From Streptomyces aureocirculatus (lineage in GTDB: Bacteria; Actinomycetota; Actinomycetes; Streptomycetales; Streptomycetaceae): a stretch of DNA of 64,000 nt. Location: assembly GCF_000720475.1 (NCBI RefSeq), contig NZ_JOAP01000009.1:62001-126000 (forward strand). Reading direction: 5' to 3'. The translations under genes were made by a program, and so were the position numbers. The notes under the pieces are model-generated. The model ran no database searches, was not told the DNA's origin, and saw nothing but the letters and a program-made list of their open reading frames with translations. Positions within the stretch are counted from its first letter, which is position 1, and every line of letters begins with the position of its first letter. This document shows positions 23,113-31,999 of this stretch, piece after piece.

Positions 23113-24231
23113 ATGAACGACATCAGCGGCATCCTCGACGAAGCCCTCCAGCGGCTGCACGCCTCAGGACCCGAGCGTCTGGGGCGCCTCACCAACCACG
23201 GACCCATGGCCGTCGAGGCCCTCGTCCACGGCGGTCAGGCCCACTCCGTACACCGCTGGCTCGACTACTACCGGGCCAAGCTCGAGGACATGCCCGCCCG
23301 CCTCTCCCCCGTCACGGACGAGGACTGGCGCACGGCGCTCGGCGACCCGCGGCGCGCCGCCGACTGGATCGCCCACTTCGAGCGCGCCCTGGCCGAGCGC
23401 CCCTGGCGGGAGGTGCTCGCCGCCTGGTGGCCGGTGCTGCTCCCCGGCATCGCGGGCGGCTCCACGCACCCGGTGATCCGGGTGGGCCACGCCGTGCGCA
23501 CCCTGCTCGGGCCCGGCGGCGAGACCGCGCCCCGCGTCGCCGAACTCGCCCACGGCCTCGGCTACTGGGCCGCCCGCCACACCCCGCTGCCCGGCCGCAC
23601 CCCCGTCGCCCTGCCGTCGTCGGCCGACGCGGCGGCCGCGCTCGACGCGGTGGCACGCATCCCGGACCAGGACGGTTCCCTTCCGGAGCGCTTCGCCCAG
23701 CTCACCTCGGTCCCGACGTGGCCCGCGGCGGGGAACGGACGGGACGCCACTCCGGCCGGGAACGAGCCGGACGCCGCCCCGGCCGGAGACGGGCCCGACG
23801 CCACCCCGGCCGCGCTCGCCCCCGACGCCGCCCGTGACCGCCTCTCCGACCTCGTCACCGCCGCCGTCCACCGCTACGCCGCCCTCGGCCACGGCGAGCC
23901 GATCATGCTGGTGCACGCCGCGACCGCTCCGAACGCGGTCCTGCGTACGCTGCCCGCGCTCCCCCGCGAGCTCTGGGCCCCCTCCCTGGACGCGGCCTGG
24001 GCGGCGAGCGCGGCGGTCACCGCGGCCTACGCGCCCGCGACCCCGGTGGCGTACGGGACCGCGTACGCCGAGGCCGGGACGAGCACCTTCGACGATGTCT
24101 TCGCGCGGGCGGCGGCGCACGGCGACGACCATACGATCAAGTTCGCGGACACCGCACTCGACGTGGGCGACCGTGCGGCGCGGGCGGCGGCGCTGCGCGG
24201 TGTGGAGCTGAACCCGCCCGCCCTCGGCTGA
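23113..24231 (+). CDS. Questin oxidase family protein
   Basis: 372 residues resembling the questin-oxidase-like (DUF4243) family, whose fungal members open anthraquinone rings. Conserved His-containing segments include FRLTNHGPMAVEAL-like GRLTNHGPMAVEALVHGG, GGSTHPVIRVGHAVR and GDDHTIKFADTALD. The central insert (about 210-245) is a repeat of G(N/D)GPDATPA units not expected in the family. Bacterial substrate is unknown. ATG 23113 has a -10 box only 7 nt upstream. Confidence 0.75.
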   Translation: MNDISGILDEALQRLHASGPERLGRLTNHGPMAVEALVHGGQAHSVHRWLDYYRAKLEDMPARLSPVTDEDWRTALGDPRRAADWIAHFERALAERPWREVLAAWWPVLLPGIAGGSTHPVIRVGHAVRTLLGPGGETAPRVAELAHGLGYWAARHTPLPGRTPVALPSSADAAAALDAVARIPDQDGSLPERFAQLTSVPTWPAAGNGRDATPAGNEPDAAPAGDGPDATPAALAPDAARDRLSDLVTAAVHRYAALGHGEPIMLVHAATAPNAVLRTLPALPRELWAPSLDAAWAASAAVTAAYAPATPVAYGTAYAEAGTSTFDDVFARAAAHGDDHTIKFADTALDVGDRAARAAALRGVELNPPALG

Positions 24232-24291
24232 CCTGACGCACTCCCCGGGTGCGCGCCGAAAGACACAGGAAAGGCTCGTACAGTGGGATAC

Positions 24292-24810
24292 ATGGACACG
24301 CCATCCACTGCGTCGGCGGACGCCGCAGGACCGCGCTGGCTCGACACGGAGGAACAGCGCACCTGGCTGTCGTACATCCACGCCGCCACGCTCCTCGAGG
24401 ACTTCCTCGACCGTCAGCTCCAGCGCGACGCGGGCATGCCGCACGTCTACTACGGGCTGCTCGTGCAGTTGTCCGCGGCGCCGCGGCGGCGGCTGCGCAT
24501 GACCGAGCTCGCGAAGAGCTCGAAGATCACTCGGTCCCGGCTCTCGCACGCGGTCGCCCGCCTGGAGAAGAGCGGCTGGGTGCGGCGTGAGGACTGCCCG
24601 ACCGACAAGCGGGGGCAGTTCGCGATCCTCACGGACGAGGGTTTCGAGGTCCTGCGCGCCACCGCGCCCGGGCATGTGCGGGCGGTGCGGCAGGCCCTCT
24701 TCGACCGGCTCAGCCCGGAACAGCAGAAGTCCCTCGGCGAGATCATGAGGATCGTCGCCGAGGGACTTCAGCCGAGCGAGGCGGGGGCGGACCTGCCCTG
24801 GCTCCGTTAG
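24292..24810 (+). CDS. MarR-family transcriptional regulator
   Basis: A 172-residue winged-helix regulator. The recognition region is RLRMTELAKSSKITRSRLSHAVARLEKSGWVRREDCPTDKRG, with the MarR wing DKRGQFAILTDEGFEVL. ATG 24292 is chosen because TACAGT (24279-24284) lies 7 nt upstream, giving a leaderless start. A GTG at 24283 after AGGAAAGG is the alternative, adding MGY. It is convergent with a DHA2 exporter gene, which it may or may not control. Confidence 0.88.
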   Translation: MDTPSTASADAAGPRWLDTEEQRTWLSYIHAATLLEDFLDRQLQRDAGMPHVYYGLLVQLSAAPRRRLRMTELAKSSKITRSRLSHAVARLEKSGWVRREDCPTDKRGQFAILTDEGFEVLRATAPGHVRAVRQALFDRLSPEQQKSLGEIMRIVAEGLQPSEAGADLPWLR

Positions 24811-24865
24811 GAGCACCGGGCGGGTCCGCCCCCGCCGCGTCGTGTGACGCGGTGTCCGGGTGGCG

Positions 24866-26395
24866 TCAGTGCGCCACGACGGGGATCTTCAGCGCGTCCT
24901 CGGCGCCCTCACCGTCGCCGGACGCCACCGGAGTGCCGCTGTCGGCACCGGTGTTGATCAGGACGGCGGCGATCGCCGACGCCACCACCAGGATGCCGAC
25001 CGCCCACCAGATGGCGGCGGTGTAGCCCTCCACCATGGACTGGGCGGCGAGCAGCTTCTGCGCCGCCGGGGTGGTGGCGGAGGCCGCGTGGTCGGTGATG
25101 TACGCGCTGGTCGCGGAGGCCGCGATGGTGTTCAGGAGGGCCGTGCCGATGGCGCCGCCGACCTGCTGGGAGGTGTTGACCATCGCGGAGGCGACACCGG
25201 CGTCACGCGGCTCGACACCGTAGGTGGCGAGCGACATGGCGGGCATGAACGCCGTACCCATGCCGAGGCCCAGCATGAGCTGCGCGGGCAGGATCAGACC
25301 GGTGTACGAGGTGTCGATCTCGAGCTGCGTCAGGAGCAGCATGCCGACGGCTGCGAGCAGGAAGCCCGGGGCCATGAGCAGGCGCGGCGCGACGCGGGTC
25401 ATCAGGCGGGTGCCGATCTGCGTCGAACCCACGATCATGCCGAAGATCATCGGCAGGAACGCGAAGCCGGTCTTGACCGGCGAGTAGCCCTTGACGATCT
25501 GCAGGTAGTACGTGAGGAACAGGAACAGGCCGAACATCGCGATGATGGCGAGGCCGAGCGAGAGGTAGACGCCGCCGCGGTTGCGCTCGGTCAGGACGCG
25601 CAGCGGAAGCAGCGGCGACTTGACCTTGGCCTCGGTGACGACGAACGCGGCGAGCAGCACGACGGAGGCGACGAACATCGTCACGGTCACGGCGTCGGAC
25701 CAGCCGTTGGACTCGGCGCGCGTGAAGCCGTAGACGAGCGCGACAAGACCGAGGGTGGAAAGGACCACGCCGGGGATGTCGAGCGGCGAGCGGTTGCGGC
25801 CCTCGGAGGGCTCACGGATCACGAAGTACGCGCCGGCGGCGGCGATGATCGCGAACGGGATGTTCACGAAGAACGTCCAGCGCCAGTTCAGGTACTCGGT
25901 GAGGAAGCCGCCGAGGATCAGGCCGACGGCGCCACCGCCACCGGCGATCGCACCGTAGATGCCGAACGCCTTGGCGCGCTCCTTGGCCTCGGTGAACATC
26001 ACCGCGAGCAGGGAGAGCGCGGCGGGCGCGAGCAGCGCGCCGAACACGCCCTGGAGGGCGCGGGCGCCGAGCATCATGGCCTCGTTGCCCGCGGCGCCGC
26101 CGAGCGCGGAGGCCGCGGCGAAGCCGATGAGGCCGGTCACGAAGGTGCGCTTGCGGCCCCACAGGTCGGCGATGCGGCCGCCGAACAGGAGCAGACCGCC
26201 GAAGGCGAGGGCGTAGGCGGTGATGACCCACTGCTTGTTGCCCTCGGATATCCCGAGGTCTTCCTGGGCGGACGGCAGCGCGATGTTCACGATGGTCGCG
26301 TCCAGGACGACCATGAGCTGGGCGAGCGCGATGAAGACGAGTGCTCTCCAGCGCTTCGGATCGGGTGCGAGTGAGGTGACGGGTGACTGTGACAT
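24866..26395 (-). CDS. DHA2 (14-TMS) MFS drug exporter
   Basis: A 509-residue EmrB/QacA-like exporter. TM1 is LVFIALAQLMVVLDATIVNIALPSAQ, motif A is GGRIADLWGRKR, and TM5 contains GAIAGGGGAVGLILGGFL. The ATG at 26395 follows AGGTGGA; a GTG at 26407 (MDTP) is possible. A TetR gene lies 98 bp upstream in the same direction, and an 18-bp palindrome lies between them, so the pair is likely an inducible efflux module. Confidence 0.9.
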   Translation of the reverse strand: MSQSPVTSLAPDPKRWRALVFIALAQLMVVLDATIVNIALPSAQEDLGISEGNKQWVITAYALAFGGLLLFGGRIADLWGRKRTFVTGLIGFAAASALGGAAGNEAMMLGARALQGVFGALLAPAALSLLAVMFTEAKERAKAFGIYGAIAGGGGAVGLILGGFLTEYLNWRWTFFVNIPFAIIAAAGAYFVIREPSEGRNRSPLDIPGVVLSTLGLVALVYGFTRAESNGWSDAVTVTMFVASVVLLAAFVVTEAKVKSPLLPLRVLTERNRGGVYLSLGLAIIAMFGLFLFLTYYLQIVKGYSPVKTGFAFLPMIFGMIVGSTQIGTRLMTRVAPRLLMAPGFLLAAVGMLLLTQLEIDTSYTGLILPAQLMLGLGMGTAFMPAMSLATYGVEPRDAGVASAMVNTSQQVGGAIGTALLNTIAASATSAYITDHAASATTPAAQKLLAAQSMVEGYTAAIWWAVGILVVASAIAAVLINTGADSGTPVASGDGEGAEDALKIPVVAH

Positions 26396-26435
26396 GGGTG
26401 TATCCACCTAGGAAGACAAAGAGGTAAGTACGGGG

Positions 26436-26453
26436 TGAACGAGACACCGTTCA
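26436..26453. promoter_or_regulatory. Palindromic TetR operator candidate
   Basis: TGAACG-AGACAC-CGTTCA, a 6+6+6 palindrome of typical TetR operator size, between the TetR gene stop and the DHA2 start. Confidence 0.6.
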
Positions 26454-26493
26454 GGCGTGCGTGCGGAAGGGCCCCTGGTCGTGGGGGCGGGTC

Positions 26494-27210
26494 CTACTTT
26501 TGACCCAGGCCCTCCTCGCTGCGGCGCGCACGCCGCTGCCCCCGTTCGTCGACGTCGTGGCGCAGTTCCTCCAAGGTCGCGGCGTGCCCGGGGAGTTCGG
26601 AGCGTGCCGGTGCCATCAATCCGTCCAGGAACAACTGGAGGTGACGGTGGACGAACTGGTCGAAGTCCACCAGGCAGTTGGCGCCGGGCAGCGGCCTGGT
26701 CAGTTGGGAGAGGGCGACCATCAGATCACCGACGGCGATGTCGGTCCGCAGTTGACCGGCGGTGCGTGCGCGTGCCATCAGCCCCTCGACGGCGTCTTCG
26801 AGGCGGATACGGGCGGCGTGCAGATCGGGGTGGTCGGGGTCGACGGCCTCGGAGAGGATCGGGCAGAGGGCGCCGATGCGCTCTTCCACCGCGGCGTGGA
26901 CGAAGTCCCGCAGCGCCTCGAACGCGGAGCCGGACTCGGCGTCGGCGGCCTCGATGGCGCGGACGGCCAGCTCCGTGACCCGGTCGGTGACGTACAGGAC
27001 GACGTGGTGCACAAGCTCTCCGCGGTCGGCGAAGTGGCGGTACACCGTGGCGTTGCCGACTCCGGCGCGGCGCGCGATCTCGTCGAGCGGCGCCTCGGAG
27101 CCCTGCTGGACGAACATCTCGCGGGCGGCGGTGACGATCCGCTCCCGGTTGCGCAGGGCGTCGGCCCGCGGGCGGGTGACGCGGCGCTGCACTGCGGTGG
27201 CGGTTTCCAC
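26494..27210 (-). CDS. TetR-family transcriptional regulator
   Basis: A 238-residue repressor with a TetR HTH (RERIVTAAREMFVQQGSEAPLDEIARRAGVGNATVYRHFADR) and an all-helical ligand domain. The C-terminal 30 residues are Arg/Glu-rich. GTG 27210 is preferred because AGGAG is 8 nt upstream; the GTG at 27219 directly abuts that sequence. It lies upstream of a DHA2 exporter with a palindrome in the gap. Confidence 0.9.
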   Translation of the reverse strand: METATAVQRRVTRPRADALRNRERIVTAAREMFVQQGSEAPLDEIARRAGVGNATVYRHFADRGELVHHVVLYVTDRVTELAVRAIEAADAESGSAFEALRDFVHAAVEERIGALCPILSEAVDPDHPDLHAARIRLEDAVEGLMARARTAGQLRTDIAVGDLMVALSQLTRPLPGANCLVDFDQFVHRHLQLFLDGLMAPARSELPGHAATLEELRHDVDERGQRRARRSEEGLGQK

Positions 27211-27382
27211 GGCGGACACTCCTCGAAGCGGTCAAAGGCCCTCAGACTCGCAGGGTCCGCGGTGACGGGTCCAACGAATTTCCCGGTGGGGGCCTGAGGT
27301 GGGCGATCCGGGGAGTGGATCCCCGTTTCGCTCGGACACCGGTTAAACGGGGAGCCGCTCCCCGCTTATTTCCCCGTTCTGC

Positions 27383-27398
27383 TGTGACCTGCGTCACA
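27383..27398. promoter_or_regulatory. Crp-like site
   Basis: TGTGACCTGCGTCACA is a perfect TGTGA-N6-TCACA palindrome and also satisfies the Streptomyces Crp motif GTG-N6-GNCAC. It lies in the divergent gap, 162 bp upstream of the M6 protease start and 173 bp upstream of the TetR gene. A small CGGGGAGC-CG-type hairpin is at 27348-27364. Confidence 0.6.
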
Positions 27399-27559
27399 AA
27401 CCAACGGACCCTTCCATTCCTCCCGAAAGATCCGCCCCGCTCACCCGAACGACCCACGATCGGTCGCGCTCAGCGAGCGCCCGCGCACCCCCCGACACAG
27501 GGTGATCGGACAGGGTGCAGCTCAGGACCGTGGGCTGCCGCGGAGCGGAAGGCCCATGG

Positions 27560-28924
27560 ATGCAGCAGCCGACCTGGAAGCCGATAGCCCGCTCCCGCCG
27601 AGCCGTCCGGGTGCGAAGGCGCCCCGGCAGGCGGGACAGCCGCGGCACCCGGACGCCCAGGCGGCTCCCGCCCACGACCACCGCGCTCGCCGGGCTCACC
27701 GTCCTCGCCCTCGCCCTCACCGCGTCGGCGAGCACCGGACGACTCCTCGCCGAGCCGCCGTCGGCGGCGGGACCCAGCGCGCAGGCCCGGGCGACGACGC
27801 TCGGCCGCTGCCTGATCGGCGGGGACCTCGGGGTGCAGATGTCGGAGGGCATCCCCACAGGGCCCGGCTACGCCCGCTCCACCGGCACGGTCCGCGCCCT
27901 CAACCTGATGGTCGACTTCTCCGACGCCCGCGGCGAGGGCCGCGCCCTCGACCGGCTCGGGGAGTTCTTCCCGCAGACCACGGACTGGTTCCGCACCAGT
28001 TCCTACGGCCGCGTCGACTACCGGCCCGAGGCCCCGCTCCAGGACTGGCTGCGCATGCCCAAGCCCTTCAAGGCGTACGGGATAGAGCGCGGCGCCCCCT
28101 TCGACCCCGGCTACCGGGAGCTGGTCGACGACATCGTGGCCGCCGCCGACCCGGACGTGGACTTCGCGGCGTACGACCTGGTGAACGTCCTCATCACCCC
28201 GAACGCGGGCCCCTCCGCCCTGGACACCGTCCTGTCGGTGACGTTCGCCGGCAACCACGAGGCACCGGTCGCCGACGGCGTGCCGATCTCCAACGCGTCG
28301 TTCGTCTACAGCCGTCAGGACGACGGCTCGGGCAACTACGACCAGACCGGCTACCGCGTGCTCCCGCACGAGAACGGCCATGTCTTCGGCCTCCCCGACC
28401 TGTACACGCAGGACGGCGGGGGCGCGGTCGGGCACTGGGACATCATGAGCGAGGACTGGGGCGCCAACAACGACCTCCTCGCCTGGCACAAGTGGAAGCT
28501 GGGGTGGATCGACGACAAGCAGGTCGACTGCGCGTCGGCCGCGGGCACCACGGAGCACCTGCTCTCGCCGCTGGCCCGCACCGGCGGCACCAAGCTCGCC
28601 TTCATCCCGCTGAGCAAGAAGACCGGCTACGCGGTGGAGGTGCGCACCCGCGCGGGCAACGACGAGGTGGTGTGCCGTCCCGGCGTCCTCGTCTACCGCG
28701 TCGACGCGGACGTCGACACCGGCCACGGCCCGGTCACGGTCTTCGACTCCACCCGCGACAGCGGCGGCTGCACCCGCAGCGCGAACGTGCACGCCGAACT
28801 GTCGGACGCGCCGTTCACCCCGGGCGAGACATTCACCGACCGCTCCTCGGGAGTACGGGTGACGGTCGCGGGGGCGGACCTGGACGGGAACTACCGGGTG
28901 CACATCACCCGCACGGAGACCTGA
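27560..28924 (+). CDS. M6 family (immune inhibitor A-like) secreted metalloprotease
   Basis: A 454-residue exported zinc protease. A long Arg-rich N-terminus (about 10-40) is followed by a hydrophobic signal segment (ALAGLTVLALALTASAS). The catalytic motif is HENGHVFGLPDLY (HExxHxxG-x-PD). The M6 downstream segment GHWDIMSEDWG precedes a C-terminal domain with two Cys pairs. ATG 27560 follows GGAAGG by 7 nt; GTG 27515 would lengthen the N-terminus. A Crp-like site lies upstream. Confidence 0.85.
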   Translation: MQQPTWKPIARSRRAVRVRRRPGRRDSRGTRTPRRLPPTTTALAGLTVLALALTASASTGRLLAEPPSAAGPSAQARATTLGRCLIGGDLGVQMSEGIPTGPGYARSTGTVRALNLMVDFSDARGEGRALDRLGEFFPQTTDWFRTSSYGRVDYRPEAPLQDWLRMPKPFKAYGIERGAPFDPGYRELVDDIVAAADPDVDFAAYDLVNVLITPNAGPSALDTVLSVTFAGNHEAPVADGVPISNASFVYSRQDDGSGNYDQTGYRVLPHENGHVFGLPDLYTQDGGGAVGHWDIMSEDWGANNDLLAWHKWKLGWIDDKQVDCASAAGTTEHLLSPLARTGGTKLAFIPLSKKTGYAVEVRTRAGNDEVVCRPGVLVYRVDADVDTGHGPVTVFDSTRDSGGCTRSANVHAELSDAPFTPGETFTDRSSGVRVTVAGADLDGNYRVHITRTET

Positions 28925-29065
28925 CCCCCTGCATCTGGCCAATTCACCCGTTCACTCAAGGGAATTGACGTCCGAACGTTAGTCTGACGTCGAGACGGTG
29001 CCCACCGGCTCAGCGATGCGCAGGCGAAGGCGCGAACAGGGTGAGAACAACCCACGGGGGTGGTC

Positions 29066-29560
29066 ATGAAGTCGGAGAACTCCACGGACACGAGGGCTGA
29101 GAACTCCACGGACCGGCGTATGCAACTGGCTCAGACGGACCCAGCGTGGGGCGGCGCCGGGGAGGTGTCGCTCGCGAGTTCGGCGACGGACAAGAAGCGT
29201 GCCGTCCGGTTCATGGAGAACCGACTGCTTCCGGACACCAAGGCCGCCGGGCGCATGGCCGAGGATGGCGGCCGGACGCACGCGCCGCTGGCCGGGCCGG
29301 GATCCCCACAGGGCGGTCTGGGGAAGCCCGACACGGGACTGAGCGGCGACTTGACGAGCTGGGCCACGTACAAGGGACTCTCGGAGGCCATGACGGTCTG
29401 GCAGGGCCAGACTTCGGCACTGCTCGGCCGCCTGCACCAGGAAATGAACGGCTTGCGCGGCGCGAAGAACGCCTTGCACGCGCCGGACGTCGGCGTCGGG
29501 TCCCAGGTCGAGGGCATCGGCGTACTGCGGAACCCGTCCAGCGCGTTCGACCGCATGTGA
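29066..29560 (+). CDS. WXG100-like small protein, first gene of type VII-like cassette
   Basis: 164 residues, not a named family. The C-terminal half is helical with a W-x-G turn (VWQGQTSALLGRLHQEMNGL), like the hairpin of WXG100 proteins secreted by type VII systems. The N-terminus repeats ENSTDTRAENSTDRR. It lies 18 nt upstream of a second, larger WXG protein, which suggests a heterodimer. No ESX/EssC secretion machinery lies in this window. Confidence 0.55.
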   Translation: MKSENSTDTRAENSTDRRMQLAQTDPAWGGAGEVSLASSATDKKRAVRFMENRLLPDTKAAGRMAEDGGRTHAPLAGPGSPQGGLGKPDTGLSGDLTSWATYKGLSEAMTVWQGQTSALLGRLHQEMNGLRGAKNALHAPDVGVGSQVEGIGVLRNPSSAFDRM

Positions 29561-29578
29561 CATCCCGGGGGGGGAACC

Positions 29579-30931
29579 GTGGCATTGACGTATCGGGACG
29601 TGATGACCACCGATCTGTCGCCGCTGTCGGACGTGTCCGACGCCTGGCGGAAGATGGGCGAGCGATTCGGCGAACTCAAGGACGACTACGAGAAGCAGGT
29701 CCCGCGGGCGCTGGCCAACGGCAAGTGGGAGGGCGAGGCCTTTCGCGCGCACCAGAAGGCGGCCACGGCAACGGGGTTCGAGTACGCGGCGGCCAGACAC
29801 GAGGCGCTGGCCCTCGCGAGCCTCCTGAAGCAGGCGCACACCAAGCTGACCGCGATGCAGAAGTCCCTGCGGGACCTGGTGGCCGACGCCGAGGCGAAGG
29901 ACTTCAGGGTCGACAGCTCGGGCAGGGCCACCTACGCCGGCCTCGACAAGCACTCCGGGAGCGGGAGCCTCGACAACGACCCCGACTACGCGCGCGTGAT
30001 GGCCGAGGCTCGCATCGCGGAGCGGGAGTGGACCGAGCGGATCGCCGACTCGGTACGGGCCGTGGACGACGCCGACCAGAGCGTGCGCCAGGCGCTGTCG
30101 CGCGCGGCGGGCAGCGTCCCCGCGAGCCGGGGCGGCGCCATCGGCTTCAACCCTTATGCCGACGGAGACTTGGACAAGCCCTGCCGCGTCCCTTCGGGCG
30201 GCGCCTCGTCGCAAGACACGTCGTGGCAGGCCGACGGCAATCTTGACCTCACCGGGCCCGGCGTCGACTCCTCCCTCACCGGGCCGGGGTACGGCAGGCA
30301 GGCCATGGCCAAGCTGGCGGCCGACGGATTCCACCTGACCGCCGACGGGAAGATCACCGATGGCCACCGGACGTTCTCCGGCATCGCCGATGTCTATGGC
30401 GGGGCCAGGATCACGGGAGGGCTGGACATCACCGATACCGGTGTCAGCCTCAACGGTGAGGCGTCGGCGGGGGTACGGGGCATGGCCGAAGGACGGGCGG
30501 AGGCGGGGAACTTCGGTGTCTACGGCCGGGGGACCGGGTTCGCGGGCGGCGAAGCTTCCGGTGACGCGAAGATGGACCTCACGCAAGGGTTCGAGGTTGG
30601 GGGAAAGCTGTTCGCCGGGGCGAAATACGGTGCCGCCGCGGGAGCCGACATCGGCGGCATCGGCGTGGGCGTCACGTATGAGGACTGGAAGGCGCTCGGC
30701 GCGGAGGCAAAGCTGATCGCCAAGGGTGAGGACGGAAAGTACCACTTTGGCGCCAAGGGTGGCCTCGGTCTCGGGCCCGCCGGTCTCGGCCTGGGCCTGG
30801 AGTTCACGGTGGAGCCGGGCAAGGTGGTGGACACCGCCAAGGACGCGGCCGGTGCGCTCGGGGACGGCGCCGGGAAGGTCAGGGACATCGCGGGCGGGGT
30901 CACGGACGGGTTGCGCAGCCTGCGGCCCTGA
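29579..30931 (+). CDS. WXG-type protein with glycine-rich C-terminal domain (possible type VII substrate)
   Basis: A 450-residue protein starting at GTG 29579 after a run of G. Residues 1-185 are helical with the WXG motif NGKWEGEAF (Trp50-x-Gly52), as in LXG/WXG type VII substrates. Residues about 255-420 alternate Gly and beta-prone residues (GGLDITDTGVSLNGEASAG, GVYGRGTGFAGGEASGD, GGLGLGPAGLGLGLEF), suggesting a beta-rich or membrane-active domain. No nuclease or other enzyme motif was found. The tail is amphipathic. It is followed by two small soluble genes that could be chaperone and immunity. Confidence 0.6.
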   Translation: MALTYRDVMTTDLSPLSDVSDAWRKMGERFGELKDDYEKQVPRALANGKWEGEAFRAHQKAATATGFEYAAARHEALALASLLKQAHTKLTAMQKSLRDLVADAEAKDFRVDSSGRATYAGLDKHSGSGSLDNDPDYARVMAEARIAEREWTERIADSVRAVDDADQSVRQALSRAAGSVPASRGGAIGFNPYADGDLDKPCRVPSGGASSQDTSWQADGNLDLTGPGVDSSLTGPGYGRQAMAKLAADGFHLTADGKITDGHRTFSGIADVYGGARITGGLDITDTGVSLNGEASAGVRGMAEGRAEAGNFGVYGRGTGFAGGEASGDAKMDLTQGFEVGGKLFAGAKYGAAAGADIGGIGVGVTYEDWKALGAEAKLIAKGEDGKYHFGAKGGLGLGPAGLGLGLEFTVEPGKVVDTAKDAAGALGDGAGKVRDIAGGVTDGLRSLRP

Positions 30932-30998
30932 GCCTGGCCCTCTACGGCAGGCCCACACGCGCACGGCAGACTCCTACGCCTACGGAAGCGAGAACATT

Positions 30999-31481
30999 AT
31001 GCCCAGCCCGATGCCCGTACCCCTTGAGCTCCGGCTCCCAGAGGGCTGGCACGCGGCGACCCCGGAGCGGACGGGTGTCCCGGACGCCGCCTTCGTCGCG
31101 GTCCACGCGCATCCGGACGACGGCTTCACCGCCAACGTGACCGTCGACAGCACGTATCGGCCGGACGCGGCGACCCTGGCCGAGATCGGGGACGAGTCGG
31201 TGGGGAACCTGAGCGAGGTCGCCGAGGCTCTTGACGTCATCAGCCGTCACGAGATCGGCTCCGCCGCTGCCCCCGGCCTTACCCAGACACTGACTCTCAC
31301 CACTGCGGTCAGCGGCGTGCGCCGCGAGCTCACGCAGTCCCAGGTGTATCTGTCCCTGCTGGACGTCCACGACCCGGACCGCCGCGTGGTGGTCCGGCTG
31401 GTCCTGACCGCCACCGCGGCCCAGCACGACGACGTCCTGGAGGACTTCCGGGACATCGTGGCCACTGTGCGGCTCAACTAG
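30999..31481 (+). CDS. LpqN/DUF1795-like small protein (possible chaperone)
   Basis: A 160-residue cytoplasmic protein. LRLPEGWHAATPE...VAVHAHPDDGFTANVTV and the closing VVRLVLTATAAQHDDVLEDFRDIVATVRLN fit the PsbP-like fold shared by LpqN/LpqT and DUF1795 proteins. DUF1795 members include chaperones of type VI effectors. It follows the WXG-type gene by 67 nt and has GGAAG upstream of ATG 30999. Confidence 0.6.
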   Translation: MPSPMPVPLELRLPEGWHAATPERTGVPDAAFVAVHAHPDDGFTANVTVDSTYRPDAATLAEIGDESVGNLSEVAEALDVISRHEIGSAAAPGLTQTLTLTTAVSGVRRELTQSQVYLSLLDVHDPDRRVVVRLVLTATAAQHDDVLEDFRDIVATVRLN

Positions 31482-31490
31482 GTTGCTTCC

Positions 31491-31994
31491 ATGGGTCTCT
31501 TCAGCCGCTTCGAACGTGTCACGCGTCCCCCCGACGACATCCCACCCTGCACACCGGAGGAGGTCATCGAGGCACTGCTCGACCTCAACGGGCCCCACGC
31601 CCCCTGGACCGTACGCGACGCAGACCCGGACGAGGGCGCCGACCTGGTGGCGGACTGGCACTGCACGGATCCCGCCTGGCGTAAATATTTCCACTCGGCC
31701 ACAGAGGACTCGGTCCTACAGACGCGGATGCGCCTGATGCCGGACGAGCACCAGGTCCGCTCCCTCGACCACCAATGGCAGTTGCCGCTCACCTCGATGT
31801 CGCGCAGCATGTACACCTCGGGCCGAGGGCAGCTCCGGTGGGCGTCCGTCTCCTGGTCGAGAGAACGCGGACCGGACGGAAAACGCCGCATCAAGAAGAC
31901 GGTCGAGTACGACACCGCGGACCTCAAGAACCCCCTGCGGGACACCGTGCTCGACATGGGCTGGTCCTGGAGGGCCAGGTTCTCGAAGCTGTGA
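31491..31994 (+). CDS. Hypothetical protein, last gene of type VII-like cassette
   Basis: 167 residues, not recognised. It is Trp-rich and basic at the C-terminus (WSRERGPDGKRRIKKTVEY, DMGWSWRARFSKL), with EEVIEALLDLNGPHAPWTVRDADPDEGADLVADWH near the start. It starts 9 nt after the previous stop, so it is co-transcribed. An immunity role is only an inference from position. It is convergent with the short rho gene. Confidence 0.6.
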   Translation: MGLFSRFERVTRPPDDIPPCTPEEVIEALLDLNGPHAPWTVRDADPDEGADLVADWHCTDPAWRKYFHSATEDSVLQTRMRLMPDEHQVRSLDHQWQLPLTSMSRSMYTSGRGQLRWASVSWSRERGPDGKRRIKKTVEYDTADLKNPLRDTVLDMGWSWRARFSKL

Positions 31995-31999
31995 CCGGC

